From assembly GCF_000725805.1 (NCBI RefSeq), contig NZ_JOFT01000038.1, positions 1-64,000 of the forward strand: a DNA stretch of 64,000 bases, given 5' to 3'. The notes beneath the pieces are model-generated. The model worked only from the letters and a program-made list of their open reading frames with translations. It had not been told where the DNA came from and ran no database searches. This DNA comes from Streptomyces xanthophaeus. Lineage in GTDB: Bacteria; Actinomycetota; Actinomycetes; Streptomycetales; Streptomycetaceae. The position numbers were made by a program, and so were the translations under genes. This document shows, in pieces, positions 42,913-52,185 of this stretch (position 1 is its first letter; each line of letters opens with the position of its first letter).

Positions 42913-44016
42913 ATGAGCCTGACGGGGACCCCCCTTTTCGCGACGGCGGTCGCTGCGACCTTGCTCGCCGTCGTCCTGCCCCTCGCCGTGTGGACCAAGG
43001 TGCGCGGCCCCGTCGCCGTACGCGTCCTGACCCGCGGCCTGATGGTGGTCTTCGCACAGGTGACCGCGATCGCCCTGGTCTTCATCGGCCTCAACCGGGA
43101 GATGACCTTCTACACCTCCTGGTCCGACCTGTTCGGCACCGGCAAGTACGTCACGGCCGCCCCCGACCTCGGCCCGGACGGGCTCGGCGGGAAGAAGGCC
43201 GCGGAGGCGCCCAAGGTCCGGCAGAAGTTCGAGCCGGTCGAGGGCCTGGGCGGGCGCGTCCAGAAGACCGAGCTCGACGGCAAGATCTCCGGGGTCAAGG
43301 GCGAGGTCATGGTGTGGCTGCCCCCGCAGTACGACGACCCGGCGTACAAGGACAAGAAGTTCCCGGTGGTCGAGCTGATCCCCGGCATACCGGGCACGGG
43401 CAAGTCCTGGTTCCAGGGGCTCAAGGCGCACGAGGTGCTGGAGCCGCTGATGAAGGAGGGCAAGGTGGCGCCCTTCATCCTGGTCTCCCCGCGGGCCATG
43501 CTGCTGGGCAACGGCGACACCGGCTGCGCCAACCTCCCCGGCAAGGTCAATGCCGACAGCTGGTTCAGCGTCGACGTCCGCAAGATGGTCGTGGACAACT
43601 TCCGGACCTCGGACGAGGCCCGGACCTGGGGCGTCGCCGGGTACTCGGCCGGGGCGTACTGCTCCGCCAAGCTGGCGATCGCCCACCCCGACCGCTACAG
43701 CGCGGCCGTCTCCCTGTCCGGCTACAACGACCCCGGCCAGGAACCGTCCTCGCTGGTCGGCCAGGACCCCGAGCTGCGCCGCACCCACAACCTGAAGGCC
43801 CTGCTCAAGGCCGCGCCGACGCCGCCCGCGGTCTCGCTGTGGATGTCGGGCGCCGAGCAGGACGGATACCTGTCGGGCATGGACCTCAAGGCGATCGCGC
43901 AGAGTCCGACGGTGGTGCACGCGGAGAAGGTGACCGGCGGCCACAACCTCGATTCGTGGTCGAAGCAGCTGCCGCAGACCTTCGGCTGGCTGAGCCAGCG
44001 GGTCAAGGCCCCGTAA
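42913..44016 (+). CDS. membrane-anchored alpha/beta hydrolase esterase
   Basis: The 367-residue protein has two N-terminal transmembrane helices (about 8-28 and 38-60) and an outside esterase-D/antigen-85-like hydrolase domain. The nucleophile is Ser245 in GVAGYSAGAYCSA, and the acid and His are probably in SGAEQDGY and VTGGHNLDSW. Such domains act as esterases, mycolyltransferases in mycobacteria, or depolymerase-like enzymes; no mycolate function is expected in Streptomyces. ATG 42913 is preferred because the hydrophobic segment starts there, though an extension to 42856 is open. The gene ends 6 bases before the convergent NlpC/P60 gene. Confidence 0.82.
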   Translation: MSLTGTPLFATAVAATLLAVVLPLAVWTKVRGPVAVRVLTRGLMVVFAQVTAIALVFIGLNREMTFYTSWSDLFGTGKYVTAAPDLGPDGLGGKKAAEAPKVRQKFEPVEGLGGRVQKTELDGKISGVKGEVMVWLPPQYDDPAYKDKKFPVVELIPGIPGTGKSWFQGLKAHEVLEPLMKEGKVAPFILVSPRAMLLGNGDTGCANLPGKVNADSWFSVDVRKMVVDNFRTSDEARTWGVAGYSAGAYCSAKLAIAHPDRYSAAVSLSGYNDPGQEPSSLVGQDPELRRTHNLKALLKAAPTPPAVSLWMSGAEQDGYLSGMDLKAIAQSPTVVHAEKVTGGHNLDSWSKQLPQTFGWLSQRVKAP

Positions 44017-44022
44017 CCGCGC

Positions 44023-45078
44023 TCACGCGGGGCGGGAGGCTCCGGCCCAGGGCATCGAGTCGATCGGGGCGACCCGGACCGTCGACCCCGGACGCGGGGC
44101 GTGGATCATCTGGCCGCCGCCGATGTACAGGCCCACGTGGGTGACCCCGGAGTAGAAGAACACCAGGTCACCGGGTGCCAGTTGATCGCGGGCGACCCGC
44201 CGGCCGGAGTTGATCTGGGTGTAGGTGGTGCGGGGCAGCGAGACCCCGGCCGCCCGCCAGGCCGCCTGCGTCAGCCCCGAGCAGTCGAAGGAGCCCGGGC
44301 CCGTCGCGCCCCATACGTACGGCTTCCCGATCGCCCCGTGGGCGAAGGCGATGGCGCGTGCGGCGCGGGAGCCGTCGGAGGGCGGGGGCGGCGTGCCCTG
44401 CGGGCCGGAGGGGGCGGCGGGGGAGCCGGCGGCGGGGGCCGACCGGGCCTCGTACGCGGCGCGCTGTTCGGCGGTGAGCTTGGCCAGCAGCCGCCGCGCG
44501 GCTTCGAGCTTCTCCTCGGCCTCGGCCTTGTGGCCGGCGACCTCGGCCTGCCGGGAGCGGAGTTCCGACAGCCGTCCGGCGGCCTGGTCCCGCAGCTGTC
44601 CGACCTCGTCGAGGCGCCGGCGTACGGAGGACAGCTCGGCGGCGTTGCGGTGCCCGGCGCGGGTGATGAAGGAGGCCTGGTCCAGATAGGCCTGGGGGTC
44701 GGCGGCCGTGGCGAGGCGGACGGCGGTGCCCAGGGTGCCCCCGGCGCGGTACTGGCCGGCGGCCATCGACCCCAGGGCGCTGCGGGCGGTGTTGAGGCGG
44801 TCGGCCTTGCGGGCGGTCTCGTCGCGCAGGCCGGTCAGCGCGCGCTCGGCCTCGTCGGCCTTCTCCTTCGCCCCGTTGAACCGCTCGGTGGCGGCCTCGG
44901 CCTCCTCGTAGAGCCGGTCCACCTCGGCCTTGACCTGGTCGGGGGTCGGCTGGGGGTCGGCCTGGGAGGTGCCTTCGAAGGCGGTCGCGGTGGCAGCGCC
45001 CGCGAGGGCGAGGGTGGCGGCGGTCCGTACGGTGCCGCCGGAGAACGGGCGCTGCCTGGGCTTTCGGTGACTGGCCAC
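44023..45078 (-). CDS. NlpC/P60 family cell-wall endopeptidase
   Basis: This 351-residue secreted hydrolase has an N-terminal signal (basic head, then TVRTAATLALAGAATATAF), a long coiled coil (about residues 45-210), a Pro/Ser linker (212-236) and a C-terminal NlpC/P60 domain. The catalytic residues are Cys266 (FDCSGLTQ), His314 (THVGLYIGGG) and His326. The domain cleaves gamma-D-Glu-diaminopimelate bonds in peptidoglycan, and the coiled coil resembles that of RipA-type enzymes. The GTG start follows GTGAGG. I looked for a cyclic-di-AMP riboswitch upstream and did not see one. Confidence 0.94.
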   Translation of the reverse strand: MASHRKPRQRPFSGGTVRTAATLALAGAATATAFEGTSQADPQPTPDQVKAEVDRLYEEAEAATERFNGAKEKADEAERALTGLRDETARKADRLNTARSALGSMAAGQYRAGGTLGTAVRLATAADPQAYLDQASFITRAGHRNAAELSSVRRRLDEVGQLRDQAAGRLSELRSRQAEVAGHKAEAEEKLEAARRLLAKLTAEQRAAYEARSAPAAGSPAAPSGPQGTPPPPSDGSRAARAIAFAHGAIGKPYVWGATGPGSFDCSGLTQAAWRAAGVSLPRTTYTQINSGRRVARDQLAPGDLVFFYSGVTHVGLYIGGGQMIHAPRPGSTVRVAPIDSMPWAGASRPA

Positions 45079-45207
45079 GCGGGCCTCACGTCCTTCCTCA
45101 CTCGGTGCTTGGAGGAGGACGCTAGACCCGCAGGTAACGGGCGGATGACGAGATGATCGTAAGTGTCCCGATGCGACCGGGGAGGGCCGCTGAAGGACCG
45201 GTCGGGA

Positions 45208-45561
45208 TCAGCGCCAGAGAACGGCGATGAAGATATTGATCACGGTCAGACCGCCCACTGCGCCGAACAGGGCCTTCTCCACGTGCTCCTCGTCGCGCTT
45301 GACGTAGACGAGGGCGAGAATCACGAAGAGGATCGCGAGCTTCACGCCGATCTTGATGTTGTTGACGGCGGAGCCGTCCATCTCGCGGAATCCGACGAGG
45401 AGCACGCCCGTCACGAGCATGGTCAGGGCGCCGTGCAGCATCGCGGGCACGAAGCGGGCGGTGCCCGCGCTCATCGCCTTCATCTGGGTCAGGAAGCCGC
45501 CGAGGAGCGAGGCGATCCCGATGATGTGCAGGCCGACGAAGACATTGATGAGTACGTCCAT
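45208..45561 (-). CDS. small integral membrane protein of unknown function
   Basis: This 117-residue protein has four hydrophobic helices (VLINVFVGLHIIGIASLLGGFL, FVPAMLHGALTMLVTGVLLVGF, IKIGVKLAILFVILALVYV, ALFGAVGGLTVINIFIAVLW) and no recognised motif. Short charged loops include KRDEEHVEKA. ATG 45561 is chosen because the first helix begins directly; the open extension is Arg/Pro-rich. It stands alone between two hydrolase genes on the same strand. Confidence 0.78.
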   Translation of the reverse strand: MDVLINVFVGLHIIGIASLLGGFLTQMKAMSAGTARFVPAMLHGALTMLVTGVLLVGFREMDGSAVNNIKIGVKLAILFVILALVYVKRDEEHVEKALFGAVGGLTVINIFIAVLWR

Positions 45562-45635
45562 GGGCCCGAGCGTACGGGGCGCCCCTCGGCGGATTCCGGG
45601 CGGGCGGCGGTGGGCCACCGCCCGCGCGGGCGCGG

Positions 45636-46580
45636 TCAGCCGAGGAAGGCCAGCAGCTCTTCGACGACCGCCCCGGGTGCTTCCTCCGGGAGGTAGTGGC
45701 CGCTGCCGTCGACGCGGACGACCCGGGTGTCGGTGCCCAGCGCGGGGACGTCGCCGACCAGCAGCTCGTAGTTGCTGTGCTCACCGCCGAGGGCGAGGAG
45801 CGGGGCGCTCACGGGGGAGTACTGCGCGAGGTCGCGGATGTCCTGGGCGAAGGTGCGGTACCAGCCGTTCCCGGCCCGGACCGCGTCCGGGGAGTCGTAG
45901 GCCCGCGCGTACACCGCCCGGGAGCGCGCGTCGATGTCCGCCGGGTCGGTGGCCGCGTTCTGGAACAGCCAGTCCAGGAGCAGGTGGTACCGGCCGGCGA
46001 GCAGCTGTTCGGGCAGGCCCTGCACCTGGTTGAAGGCGAACCACCACAGGTGCTTGCCGCCCTGCGGGATCAGGGGCATCCGGGTCCAGGACTCGACGGG
46101 GTGCGATACGTCGAGCAGGGCGACGCGGCGGGTGGCCCCGGGGTGGTTGGCGGCGAAGGCGTAGGCGACCATCGCGCCGATGTCGTGCCCGGCGATGTGG
46201 GCCGATTCGAGGGACAGGTGCCCGAGGAGGGCGTGCACGTCGGCGGCCATCGTCTTCTTGTCGTACCCGCCGTCGGGCTTGGCGGAGCCGCCCATGCCGC
46301 GCAGGTCCACGGCGATCACCCGGTAGCGGCGGGCCAGCGCGGGCATCACCTTGTGCCACTGCCACCAGGTCTGCGGCCAGCCGCCCAGGAGGACCAGGGG
46401 TTCGCCGCTGCCGCCCTCCACGTAGTGCAGCCGGGTGCCGTTGACCTCGGCGTGGTGGCTGGTGAAGCCGCCGTCGAGGGAAGCGGCGAGGGAGGCGTCG
46501 TCGAGTGCGTCGTCGAGTGCGCCGTCGAAGGAGGCGTCGAAGGTGGCGTGGCCGAGGGGGTGCGGGGCGTGGGCGGGCAT
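45636..46580 (-). CDS. alpha/beta hydrolase, epoxide-hydrolase-like
   Basis: This 314-residue hydrolase has an Asp nucleophile (Asp133 in HIAGHDIGAMVAYAFA), the EPLVLLGGWPQTWWQW oxyanion segment (family HGxP, here GGWP), an inserted cap domain and the C-terminal His in GSGHYLPEEAP. An Asp nucleophile suggests an epoxide hydrolase or haloalkane-dehalogenase-like reaction. The N-terminus has a short repeat of Asp/Ala (DGALDDALDDASLAASLDGG). It is divergent from an ArsR regulator, with two operators overlapping the shared promoter region, so it is almost certainly ArsR-controlled. Substrate unknown. Confidence 0.88.
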   Translation of the reverse strand: MPAHAPHPLGHATFDASFDGALDDALDDASLAASLDGGFTSHHAEVNGTRLHYVEGGSGEPLVLLGGWPQTWWQWHKVMPALARRYRVIAVDLRGMGGSAKPDGGYDKKTMAADVHALLGHLSLESAHIAGHDIGAMVAYAFAANHPGATRRVALLDVSHPVESWTRMPLIPQGGKHLWWFAFNQVQGLPEQLLAGRYHLLLDWLFQNAATDPADIDARSRAVYARAYDSPDAVRAGNGWYRTFAQDIRDLAQYSPVSAPLLALGGEHSNYELLVGDVPALGTDTRVVRVDGSGHYLPEEAPGAVVEELLAFLG

Positions 46581-46600
46581 GGGTGTCCTCACGTCGATCT

Positions 46601-46625
46601 GACCGTACGAATTTCTCGTACAGTC
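46601..46625. promoter_or_regulatory. ArsR operator 1
   Basis: GACCGTACGA-N5-TCGTACAGTC is a 10-5-10 inverted repeat with one mismatch, 21 bases upstream of the hydrolase start. It matches the second copy that follows it closely. Confidence 0.85.
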
Positions 46626-46626
46626 G

Positions 46627-46651
46627 GACCGTACGAGATTCTCGTACGGTC
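46627..46651. promoter_or_regulatory. ArsR operator 2
   Basis: GACCGTACGA-N5-TCGTACGGTC is a perfect 10-5-10 inverted repeat, 37 bases upstream of the ArsR start. Its centre is 26 bases from that of operator 1, so two dimers would bind nearly in line. Confidence 0.87.
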
Positions 46652-46688
46652 GGTCAATGTCAGTTCGGGTTCTGCGTACAGTTGCTCC

Positions 46689-47030
46689 ATGGCCGCCGAA
46701 GAACTCCACCACCCCGACGCCGACCGGATCGAACTGGTCGACGTCCTGGCAGCCCTCGGCCATCCCGTCCGGCTGGAGATCGTCCGCACCCTCGCCGGAT
46801 CCGCGACGGAGGTCTTCTGCGGGGCCGTGGCCCAGGGCCTGCCCCGTTCCACCGTCACCCACCACCTGCGCACGCTGCGCGAGGCCGGGGTGATCTGCCA
46901 GCGCCCCGAGGGCCGCAAGCTCTTCCTGGTCCTGCGCCGCGAGGACATGGAGCGCCGGTTCCCCGGGCTCCTGTCCCTGGCCGTCGGCGAATTTCCGGGC
47001 CCGCAACCGGCTGTCGGTCCCGCCCCCTAG
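46689..47030 (+). CDS. ArsR-family transcriptional regulator
   Basis: This 113-residue winged-helix regulator has the ArsR core (ELVDVLAALGHPVRLEIVRTLAGSATEVFCGAV, then LPRSTVTHHLRTLREAGVICQRPEGRKLFLVLRREDMERRFPG). The metal-binding CxC motif of ArsR/SmtB is absent; one Cys lies in VFCGAV and one in VICQRP, so the ligand may be an organic molecule or a thiol switch (inference). It is divergent from the alpha/beta hydrolase with two operators between them. It is followed 12 bases later by pcrA on the same strand. Confidence 0.9.
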   Translation: MAAEELHHPDADRIELVDVLAALGHPVRLEIVRTLAGSATEVFCGAVAQGLPRSTVTHHLRTLREAGVICQRPEGRKLFLVLRREDMERRFPGLLSLAVGEFPGPQPAVGPAP

Positions 47031-47042
47031 ACTCGGAATGCG

Positions 47043-49592
47043 ATGAGCAGCCTCTTTGACGACAGTTTCCTGGCGGACTTCACCCCCTCCGACGAGGTCC
47101 CCCCGCCGCCCGAGGACCACCCCGCCCCGGAGCAGGGTGCGGACGACCTCTTCGGGGGCCGGTTCGACGTGCCCATGAGCGGGGACGCGTACTACCGCGA
47201 CGGCGCCCCCCGGCCCGTCATCGACCCGGCGACGCTCCTCGAAGGACTGAATGCGGAGCAGGCCGCAGCCGTGGTGCACGCGGGCTCGCCCCTGCTCATC
47301 GTGGCCGGCGCCGGCTCCGGCAAGACCCGGGTGCTCACCCACCGCATCGGACACCTGCTGTCCGCGCGCAACGTCCACCCCGGCCAGATCCTCGCGATCA
47401 CCTTCACCAACAAGGCCGCCGGTGAGATGAAGGAGCGCGTGGAGGGTCTGGTCGGCCCGCGCGCCAACGCCATGTGGGTGTCCACCTTCCACAGCGCGTG
47501 CGTACGCATCCTGCGCCGCGAGTCCAAGAGGCTCGGCTTCACCTCCTCGTTCTCGATCTACGACGCGGCCGACTCGAAGCGCCTGATGGCGCTCGTCTGC
47601 CGTGACCTGGACCTGGACCCCAAGAAGTTCCCGCCCAAGGCCTTCAACGCCAAGGTCTCGAACCTCAAGAACGAACTGATCGACGAGGAAGCCTTCGCCG
47701 ACCAGGTTGCAGGGGGCACCTCCCGGACGGAGTCCGGGGGAGGGTTCGAGAAGACCCTCGCCCAGGCGTACGCGATGTACCAGGGGCGGCTGCGCGAGGC
47801 CAACGCGCTCGACTTCGACGACATCATCATGACCACGGTCCACCTGCTCCAGGCGTTCCCGGACGTCGCCGAGCACTACCGGCGCCGCTTCCGGCACGTC
47901 CTGGTCGACGAGTACCAGGACACCAACCACGCCCAGTACACGCTGGTGCGCGAGCTCGTCGGCACCGGCTACCCGGACCTGCCCCCGGCCGAGCTGTGCG
48001 TGGTGGGTGACGCCGACCAGTCGATCTACGCCTTCCGCGGCGCGACCATCCGCAACATCCTCCAGTTCGAGGAGGACTACGCGGACGCGACGACGATCCT
48101 GCTGGAGCAGAACTACCGCTCCACGCAGACCATCCTCTCCGCCGCCAACGCGGTCATCGAGCGCAACGAGAACCGCCGCGCCAAGAACCTGTGGACCCAG
48201 GCCGGCACCGGCGCCGTCATCACCGGGTACGTCGCGGACACCGAGCACGACGAGGCGCAGTTCGTCGCCGACGAGATCGACCGGCTCACCGACGCAGGCG
48301 ACGCCAAGGCCGGCGACGTCGCGATCTTCTACCGGACCAACGCGCAGTCCCGCGTGTTCGAGGAGATCTTCATCCGCGTCGGGCTGCCCTACAAGGTCGT
48401 CGGCGGCGTCCGCTTCTACGAGCGCAAGGAGGTCCGCGACGTCCTCGCGTACCTGCGCGTCCTCGCGAACCCCGAGGACAACGTCCCGCTGCGCCGCATC
48501 CTGAACGTCCCCAAGCGCGGCATCGGCGAGCGCGCCGAGGCCATGGTCGACGCCCTCGCGATGCGCGAGAAGATCACCTTCCCGCAGGCGCTGCGGCGCG
48601 TGGACGAGGCCTTCGGCATGGCCGCCCGCTCCACGAACGCGGTGAAGCGGTTCAACGTGCTGATGGAGGAGCTGCGCACGATCGTCGACTCCGGCGCGGG
48701 CCCCGCGGTCGTCCTGGAGGCGGTCCTGGAGCGTACGGGCTACCTGGCCGAGCTCCAGGCCTCCACCGACCCGCAGGACGAGACGCGGATCGAGAACCTC
48801 CAGGAACTGGCTGCGGTGGCGCTCGAGTTCGAGCAGGCGCGGGAGGCCGCGACGGCCGAGGCCGCCGAGAACGGCACCCCGGCCCCCGGCCCCGGCACGC
48901 TCGCCGAGTTCCTGGAGCAGGTCGCGCTCGTCGCCGACTCCGACCAGATCCCCGACGAGGACCAGGACGGCTCCGGAGTCATCACGCTGATGACCCTGCA
49001 CACGGCCAAGGGCCTGGAGTTCCCCGTGGTCTTCCTGACCGGCATGGAGGACGGGGTCTTCCCGCACATGCGGGCACTGGGCCAGACCAAGGAGCTGGAG
49101 GAGGAGCGCCGCCTCGCCTACGTCGGCATCACGCGGGCGCGCGAGCGGCTGTACCTGACCCGCTCCTCGATGCGCAGCGCGTGGGGGACGCCCTCGTACA
49201 ACCCGCCGTCGCGGTTCCTGGAAGAGATCCCGGCGGAGTACCTCCAGTGGAAGCGCACAGGCGCCGCGCAGAAGCCGGCCGGTCCGATGCGCAGCTCCGG
49301 CTACGGATCCGGTGCGGGCGGCGGTGGCAAGACGACCTTCGGCACCTCGCCGGAAGCGTTCCTGTCCTCGTCGCGCACGAAGTCGGGCCCGTCCGGCTTC
49401 GCCACGCGCCGGGCCACCGACAAGCCGGTCATCGCCCTGGTGGTCGGGGACCGCGTCACGCACGACCAGTTCGGGCTCGGCACGGTGATGGAGGTCAAGG
49501 GAGCGGGCGCGGACGCGCAGGCCACCATCGACTTCGGGGACGACAAGCCGAAGCGGCTGCTGCTGCGTTACGCGCCGGTGCAGAAGCTGTAG
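47043..49592 (+). CDS. pcrA: ATP-dependent DNA helicase PcrA/UvrD type
   Basis: This 849-residue superfamily 1A helicase unwinds DNA 3' to 5' in repair, replication restart and removal of RecA filaments. Walker A is AGAGSGKT (residues 88-95), motif II is VDEYQDTNHAQY, and later motifs are VGDADQSIYAFRGA, QNYRSTQTIL, LMTLHTAKGLEFPVVFLTGMEDG and VGITRARERLYLTRS. The C-terminus has a Tudor-like domain (VGDRVTHDQFGLGTVMEVKG). About 12 residues near 222-235 (AGGTSRTESGGG) come from a palindromic repeat inserted in frame. The first 60 residues are acidic and Pro-rich. Confidence 0.96.
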   Translation: MSSLFDDSFLADFTPSDEVPPPPEDHPAPEQGADDLFGGRFDVPMSGDAYYRDGAPRPVIDPATLLEGLNAEQAAAVVHAGSPLLIVAGAGSGKTRVLTHRIGHLLSARNVHPGQILAITFTNKAAGEMKERVEGLVGPRANAMWVSTFHSACVRILRRESKRLGFTSSFSIYDAADSKRLMALVCRDLDLDPKKFPPKAFNAKVSNLKNELIDEEAFADQVAGGTSRTESGGGFEKTLAQAYAMYQGRLREANALDFDDIIMTTVHLLQAFPDVAEHYRRRFRHVLVDEYQDTNHAQYTLVRELVGTGYPDLPPAELCVVGDADQSIYAFRGATIRNILQFEEDYADATTILLEQNYRSTQTILSAANAVIERNENRRAKNLWTQAGTGAVITGYVADTEHDEAQFVADEIDRLTDAGDAKAGDVAIFYRTNAQSRVFEEIFIRVGLPYKVVGGVRFYERKEVRDVLAYLRVLANPEDNVPLRRILNVPKRGIGERAEAMVDALAMREKITFPQALRRVDEAFGMAARSTNAVKRFNVLMEELRTIVDSGAGPAVVLEAVLERTGYLAELQASTDPQDETRIENLQELAAVALEFEQAREAATAEAAENGTPAPGPGTLAEFLEQVALVADSDQIPDEDQDGSGVITLMTLHTAKGLEFPVVFLTGMEDGVFPHMRALGQTKELEEERRLAYVGITRARERLYLTRSSMRSAWGTPSYNPPSRFLEEIPAEYLQWKRTGAAQKPAGPMRSSGYGSGAGGGGKTTFGTSPEAFLSSSRTKSGPSGFATRRATDKPVIALVVGDRVTHDQFGLGTVMEVKGAGADAQATIDFGDDKPKRLLLRYAPVQKL
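47709..47744 (+). repeat. palindromic Streptomyces-type repeat inserted in pcrA
   Basis: The element GCAGGGGGCACCTCCCGGAC-GGA-GTCCGGGGGAGGG forms a stem of about ten pairs with two extra G. It resembles the small palindromic repeat (GGGGGCACCTCCC...GGGGGAG) common between genes in Streptomyces as I remember it. Here it lies inside a coding region and keeps the frame. Confidence 0.7.
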
Positions 49593-49643
49593 GAGCGGCG
49601 GGGCGGGGCGGCTGCGGGGGCGCCGCCGGGGCGGGCCGGGCGG

Positions 49644-51179
49644 TCAGGAAGGGTTCAGGCCCTTGGCCCGGAACCACGGCATCGGGTCGATCGCGGCCCC
49701 GCCGCCGGGCCGTACCTCGAAGTGCAGGTGCGGTCCGGTCGAGTTGCCGGAGTCTCCCGCGTAGGCGATGACATCGCCGGCCTTGACCTTGCCGTTGCGG
49801 ATCTTGGTGCTGCTCAGGTGGCAGTACCAGGTCTCGGTCCCGTCGGGCGAGGTCACTATGGCCATGTTCCCGTACGCGCTGTTGAACTGGGTGCGTACGG
49901 TGCCGTCGGTGGCGGCCATGACGGGGGTCCCGTAGCCGACCGGGAAGTCGATGCCGGTGTGCACGGACATCCACATGCCGCCGGCCTGTCCGAAGCTGGC
50001 GCTGAGGCCCTGCTGCGCGACCGGGATCGCGAACTTGGGGCGGGCCGCTTCCTTGGCCGCGGCCTCCTCCGCCTTCTTCTTCTTCTCGTCCTCCTGGCGC
50101 TGGTGCAGGTCCAGGCGCTCCTGCGTACGGCTCGCGCGGTCCGCGAAGTCGCCCGCGTCGGCGCTGAGCGCGGCCAGTTGGGTGTCGAGCTTGTTGTTCG
50201 CCGCGACCGGCTTCACCGAGGCCGGGTCGGGCGCGGCCATCGTGGTGGTTTCCTCGGCGGGCTTCTCCGTGTCGGTGAGCCCGCCGACGGAGGCCGCCGC
50301 GACACCGGCGACACCCATCACGCAGGCGGAGGGCACGGCCACGGTCAGCAGGGCGGAACGCTTCGCCGGGGTACGGCGGCGGCTGCTCGCGCGGCTGCTG
50401 CTCGGCTTGGCGGCGGCCTTGCCGCTGGTCTTGGCGCCCGCCTTGGCCGCGGTCCGGCGCGCGGAGCGCGGCTCGGCGGGGGCCGGCGGGGTCACGGGCA
50501 TGGCCTGGGTGGGGAGGTCGTGGACCTCTCCGGTCGCGGAGGGGAGTCCGGGCTCCTCGCCGGGGACGGCCTCGAAGACGGCGGTCTCGCTGTACGCCTC
50601 GGGCGCGGCGGGCGCCTCGGGTTCGGCGTACGACTGCTGGAGGTGCTCGGGCTGTTCGTGCTGCTGGGGCTCGTACGCCCCCTGGTACTCCTGCGCGGGC
50701 TGGTACTCGTACGCGTACTCGTACTCGGCGGAGTAGGCGGACTCCGGCGGGGCCGGGCTCTCCGCGACGGTGTTCCAGGCGGTGGCGTCGTAGGCGCCGG
50801 TCTCGGTGCCGGTGGTGCCGTAGCCCGGCAGGGCCCAGTTCCCGGTCTGCTCGGCCGAGGAGTCGTAGCCGAAGGAGGCGGGCTGGTACTCGCTGTAGCC
50901 GGGGTACTCGGTGCCGGTGGCGTTCCAGGCGCTCGCGTCCCACTGCCCGGTGGTGTCCGCGGGGACGCCCTGCGTGGGGATCGTGGGCACGTAACTGTCC
51001 TGCGAGGTCCATGCGGTGGTGTCGTACGCGCCCGTCTCGTAGGAGCCGTAGGCCGCGTAGTTGACCCCCTGTCCCTGCGTTTCATAGGAAACGTAGGCCG
51101 AGTCACCAGCGAAAGTGGTGGTGGTCAGGCCGTCATACCCGGGATCCGGGTACTGGCCCGACGAGGGGCGGTCGTTCAC
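49644..51179 (-). CDS. M23 family metallopeptidase with long low-complexity cytoplasmic head
   Basis: The 511-residue protein begins with about 235 residues of Tyr/Ala/Glu/Gln-rich low-complexity sequence (repeats of [25 protein letters not shown]). A Lys/Arg/Ser-rich basic stretch follows ([22 protein letters not shown]), then one transmembrane helix (about 278-300), a Lys/Glu coiled coil ([16 protein letters not shown]) and the M23 endopeptidase domain. Zinc ligands are His407, Asp411 (HTGID) and His487 (HLH). It should cleave peptidoglycan cross-bridges outside the membrane. GTG 51179 is preferred over a TTG one codon earlier. The gene ends 52 bases from the pcrA stop, convergent. Confidence 0.88.
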   Translation of the reverse strand: MNDRPSSGQYPDPGYDGLTTTTFAGDSAYVSYETQGQGVNYAAYGSYETGAYDTTAWTSQDSYVPTIPTQGVPADTTGQWDASAWNATGTEYPGYSEYQPASFGYDSSAEQTGNWALPGYGTTGTETGAYDATAWNTVAESPAPPESAYSAEYEYAYEYQPAQEYQGAYEPQQHEQPEHLQQSYAEPEAPAAPEAYSETAVFEAVPGEEPGLPSATGEVHDLPTQAMPVTPPAPAEPRSARRTAAKAGAKTSGKAAAKPSSSRASSRRRTPAKRSALLTVAVPSACVMGVAGVAAASVGGLTDTEKPAEETTTMAAPDPASVKPVAANNKLDTQLAALSADAGDFADRASRTQERLDLHQRQEDEKKKKAEEAAAKEAARPKFAIPVAQQGLSASFGQAGGMWMSVHTGIDFPVGYGTPVMAATDGTVRTQFNSAYGNMAIVTSPDGTETWYCHLSSTKIRNGKVKAGDVIAYAGDSGNSTGPHLHFEVRPGGGAAIDPMPWFRAKGLNPS

Positions 51180-51218
51180 CAACTTCTCTTTCGCCTCGGC
51201 AGTGGGGGGCCTGGGTGG

Positions 51219-51241
51219 CCGGGGAATGGGAGATTCCCCGG
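51219..51241. promoter_or_regulatory. inverted repeat in the leader of the M23 gene
   Basis: CCGGGGAAT-GGGAG-ATTCCCCGG is a perfect 9-5-9 inverted repeat, 40 bases upstream of the M23 start. It may be a leader hairpin or an operator. Confidence 0.4.
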
Positions 51242-51402
51242 AGGAGAGCAGTGGCGTGACTGTACCCGGCGGTTACTCGCAACGACAATCTTCCTGGGCG
51301 TTCAGTAGTTGCGGAACCGGGCATTCGGCCGTCTTTCGGTCGCCGAAATGCACACCCTTGGCCTTGAGTTCGAAATTCGTTCGACTGACGGACCGCTGTC
51401 GT

Positions 51403-52185
51403 CTAGGCGACGGAAGCGGCGCCGGGGCGCGCGGCGGAGGCCGCGCCGGGCCCGTCGAGGGTGCGCCGGACAGCTGCGATCACGGCGGGGTGCGCGGGCA
51501 GGGCGAGGTGCCCGATGCCCGTGACCTGCACGTTCTCCACGCGCAGATCAGGGTGCTCGATGCGCGCCGTGCCGACGGGGGTCATCACCGCGTCGAACTC
51601 GCTCCAGAAGGCCACGCACCGCGTCGCACAGCCGGGCGCCGGCTGTGCCAGCTCGGACATCACGGGCGATTCGGGGCGCATCTGCCGGACCAGGGGGTGC
51701 GCGTCCATGAAGGGGGCGACGCGCGTGCCGGAGTGCGGGGTGCCGAGCGTGACGAGGGTGCGGACGCGCTGGTCACCGCCGAGGCGCTGCACGTAGTACC
51801 GGCCGACCAGCCCGCCGAGGCTGTGCCCGACGAGGTCCACCCGCTGCTGCCCGGAGCGCTCGCACAGCTCCTCGACGCGCCGGGCGAGATGGCGGGCCGT
51901 GATCCGCAGGTCGCGGGTGAAGGGCGAGTAGTTGTACGCCTCCACGTGCCGCAGGCCGTCGGCCCCGAGGGCGCGGCGCAGCAGGACGAAGACGGACCGG
52001 TTGTCGGTGAACCCGTGGAGGAGCAGTACGGGCGGGCGTGTCGCGGGCGGAGCGGGGACGGTCTTCTCCTGGCGCACGCCGGTGGGATAGAGGAGAAGGT
52101 GCCCGCCGAGCACGACGACCTCCAGCGCGCCGGCCCGCAGCGCGGCTCCGGAAAAGGGCACGGACAGCGGCACCGACAGCCCCAT
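51403..52185 (-). CDS. alpha/beta fold lipase/triacylglycerol-hydrolase-like
   Basis: This 260-residue hydrolase of the lipase type has an oxyanion motif [13 protein letters not shown], nucleophile Ser122 in [15 protein letters not shown], probable acid in [10 protein letters not shown] and His in [11 protein letters not shown]. The N-terminus is hydrophobic but short, so secretion is uncertain. ATG 52185 is chosen because a strong GGGGAGG lies 7 bases upstream; the open extension to 52263 is Arg-rich. It precedes the M23 gene on the same strand by 223 bases. Substrate unknown. Confidence 0.87.
   Translation of the reverse strand: MGLSVPLSVPFSGAALRAGALEVVVLGGHLLLYPTGVRQEKTVPAPPATRPPVLLLHGFTDNRSVFVLLRRALGADGLRHVEAYNYSPFTRDLRITARHLARRVEELCERSGQQRVDLVGHSLGGLVGRYYVQRLGGDQRVRTLVTLGTPHSGTRVAPFMDAHPLVRQMRPESPVMSELAQPAPGCATRCVAFWSEFDAVMTPVGTARIEHPDLRVENVQVTGIGHLALPAHPAVIAAVRRTLDGPGAASAARPGAASVA

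Noticed and set aside
45079..45207. Cyclic-di-AMP (ydaO-type) riboswitch upstream of the NlpC/P60 gene
   Set aside because: I saw none of the conserved helices or loops in this gap, nor in the leader of the M23 gene.
46581..49463. Long minus-strand extension of the alpha/beta hydrolase frame opposite pcrA
   Set aside because: The hydrolase fold begins at 46580; the extension is antisense to the helicase and has no domain.
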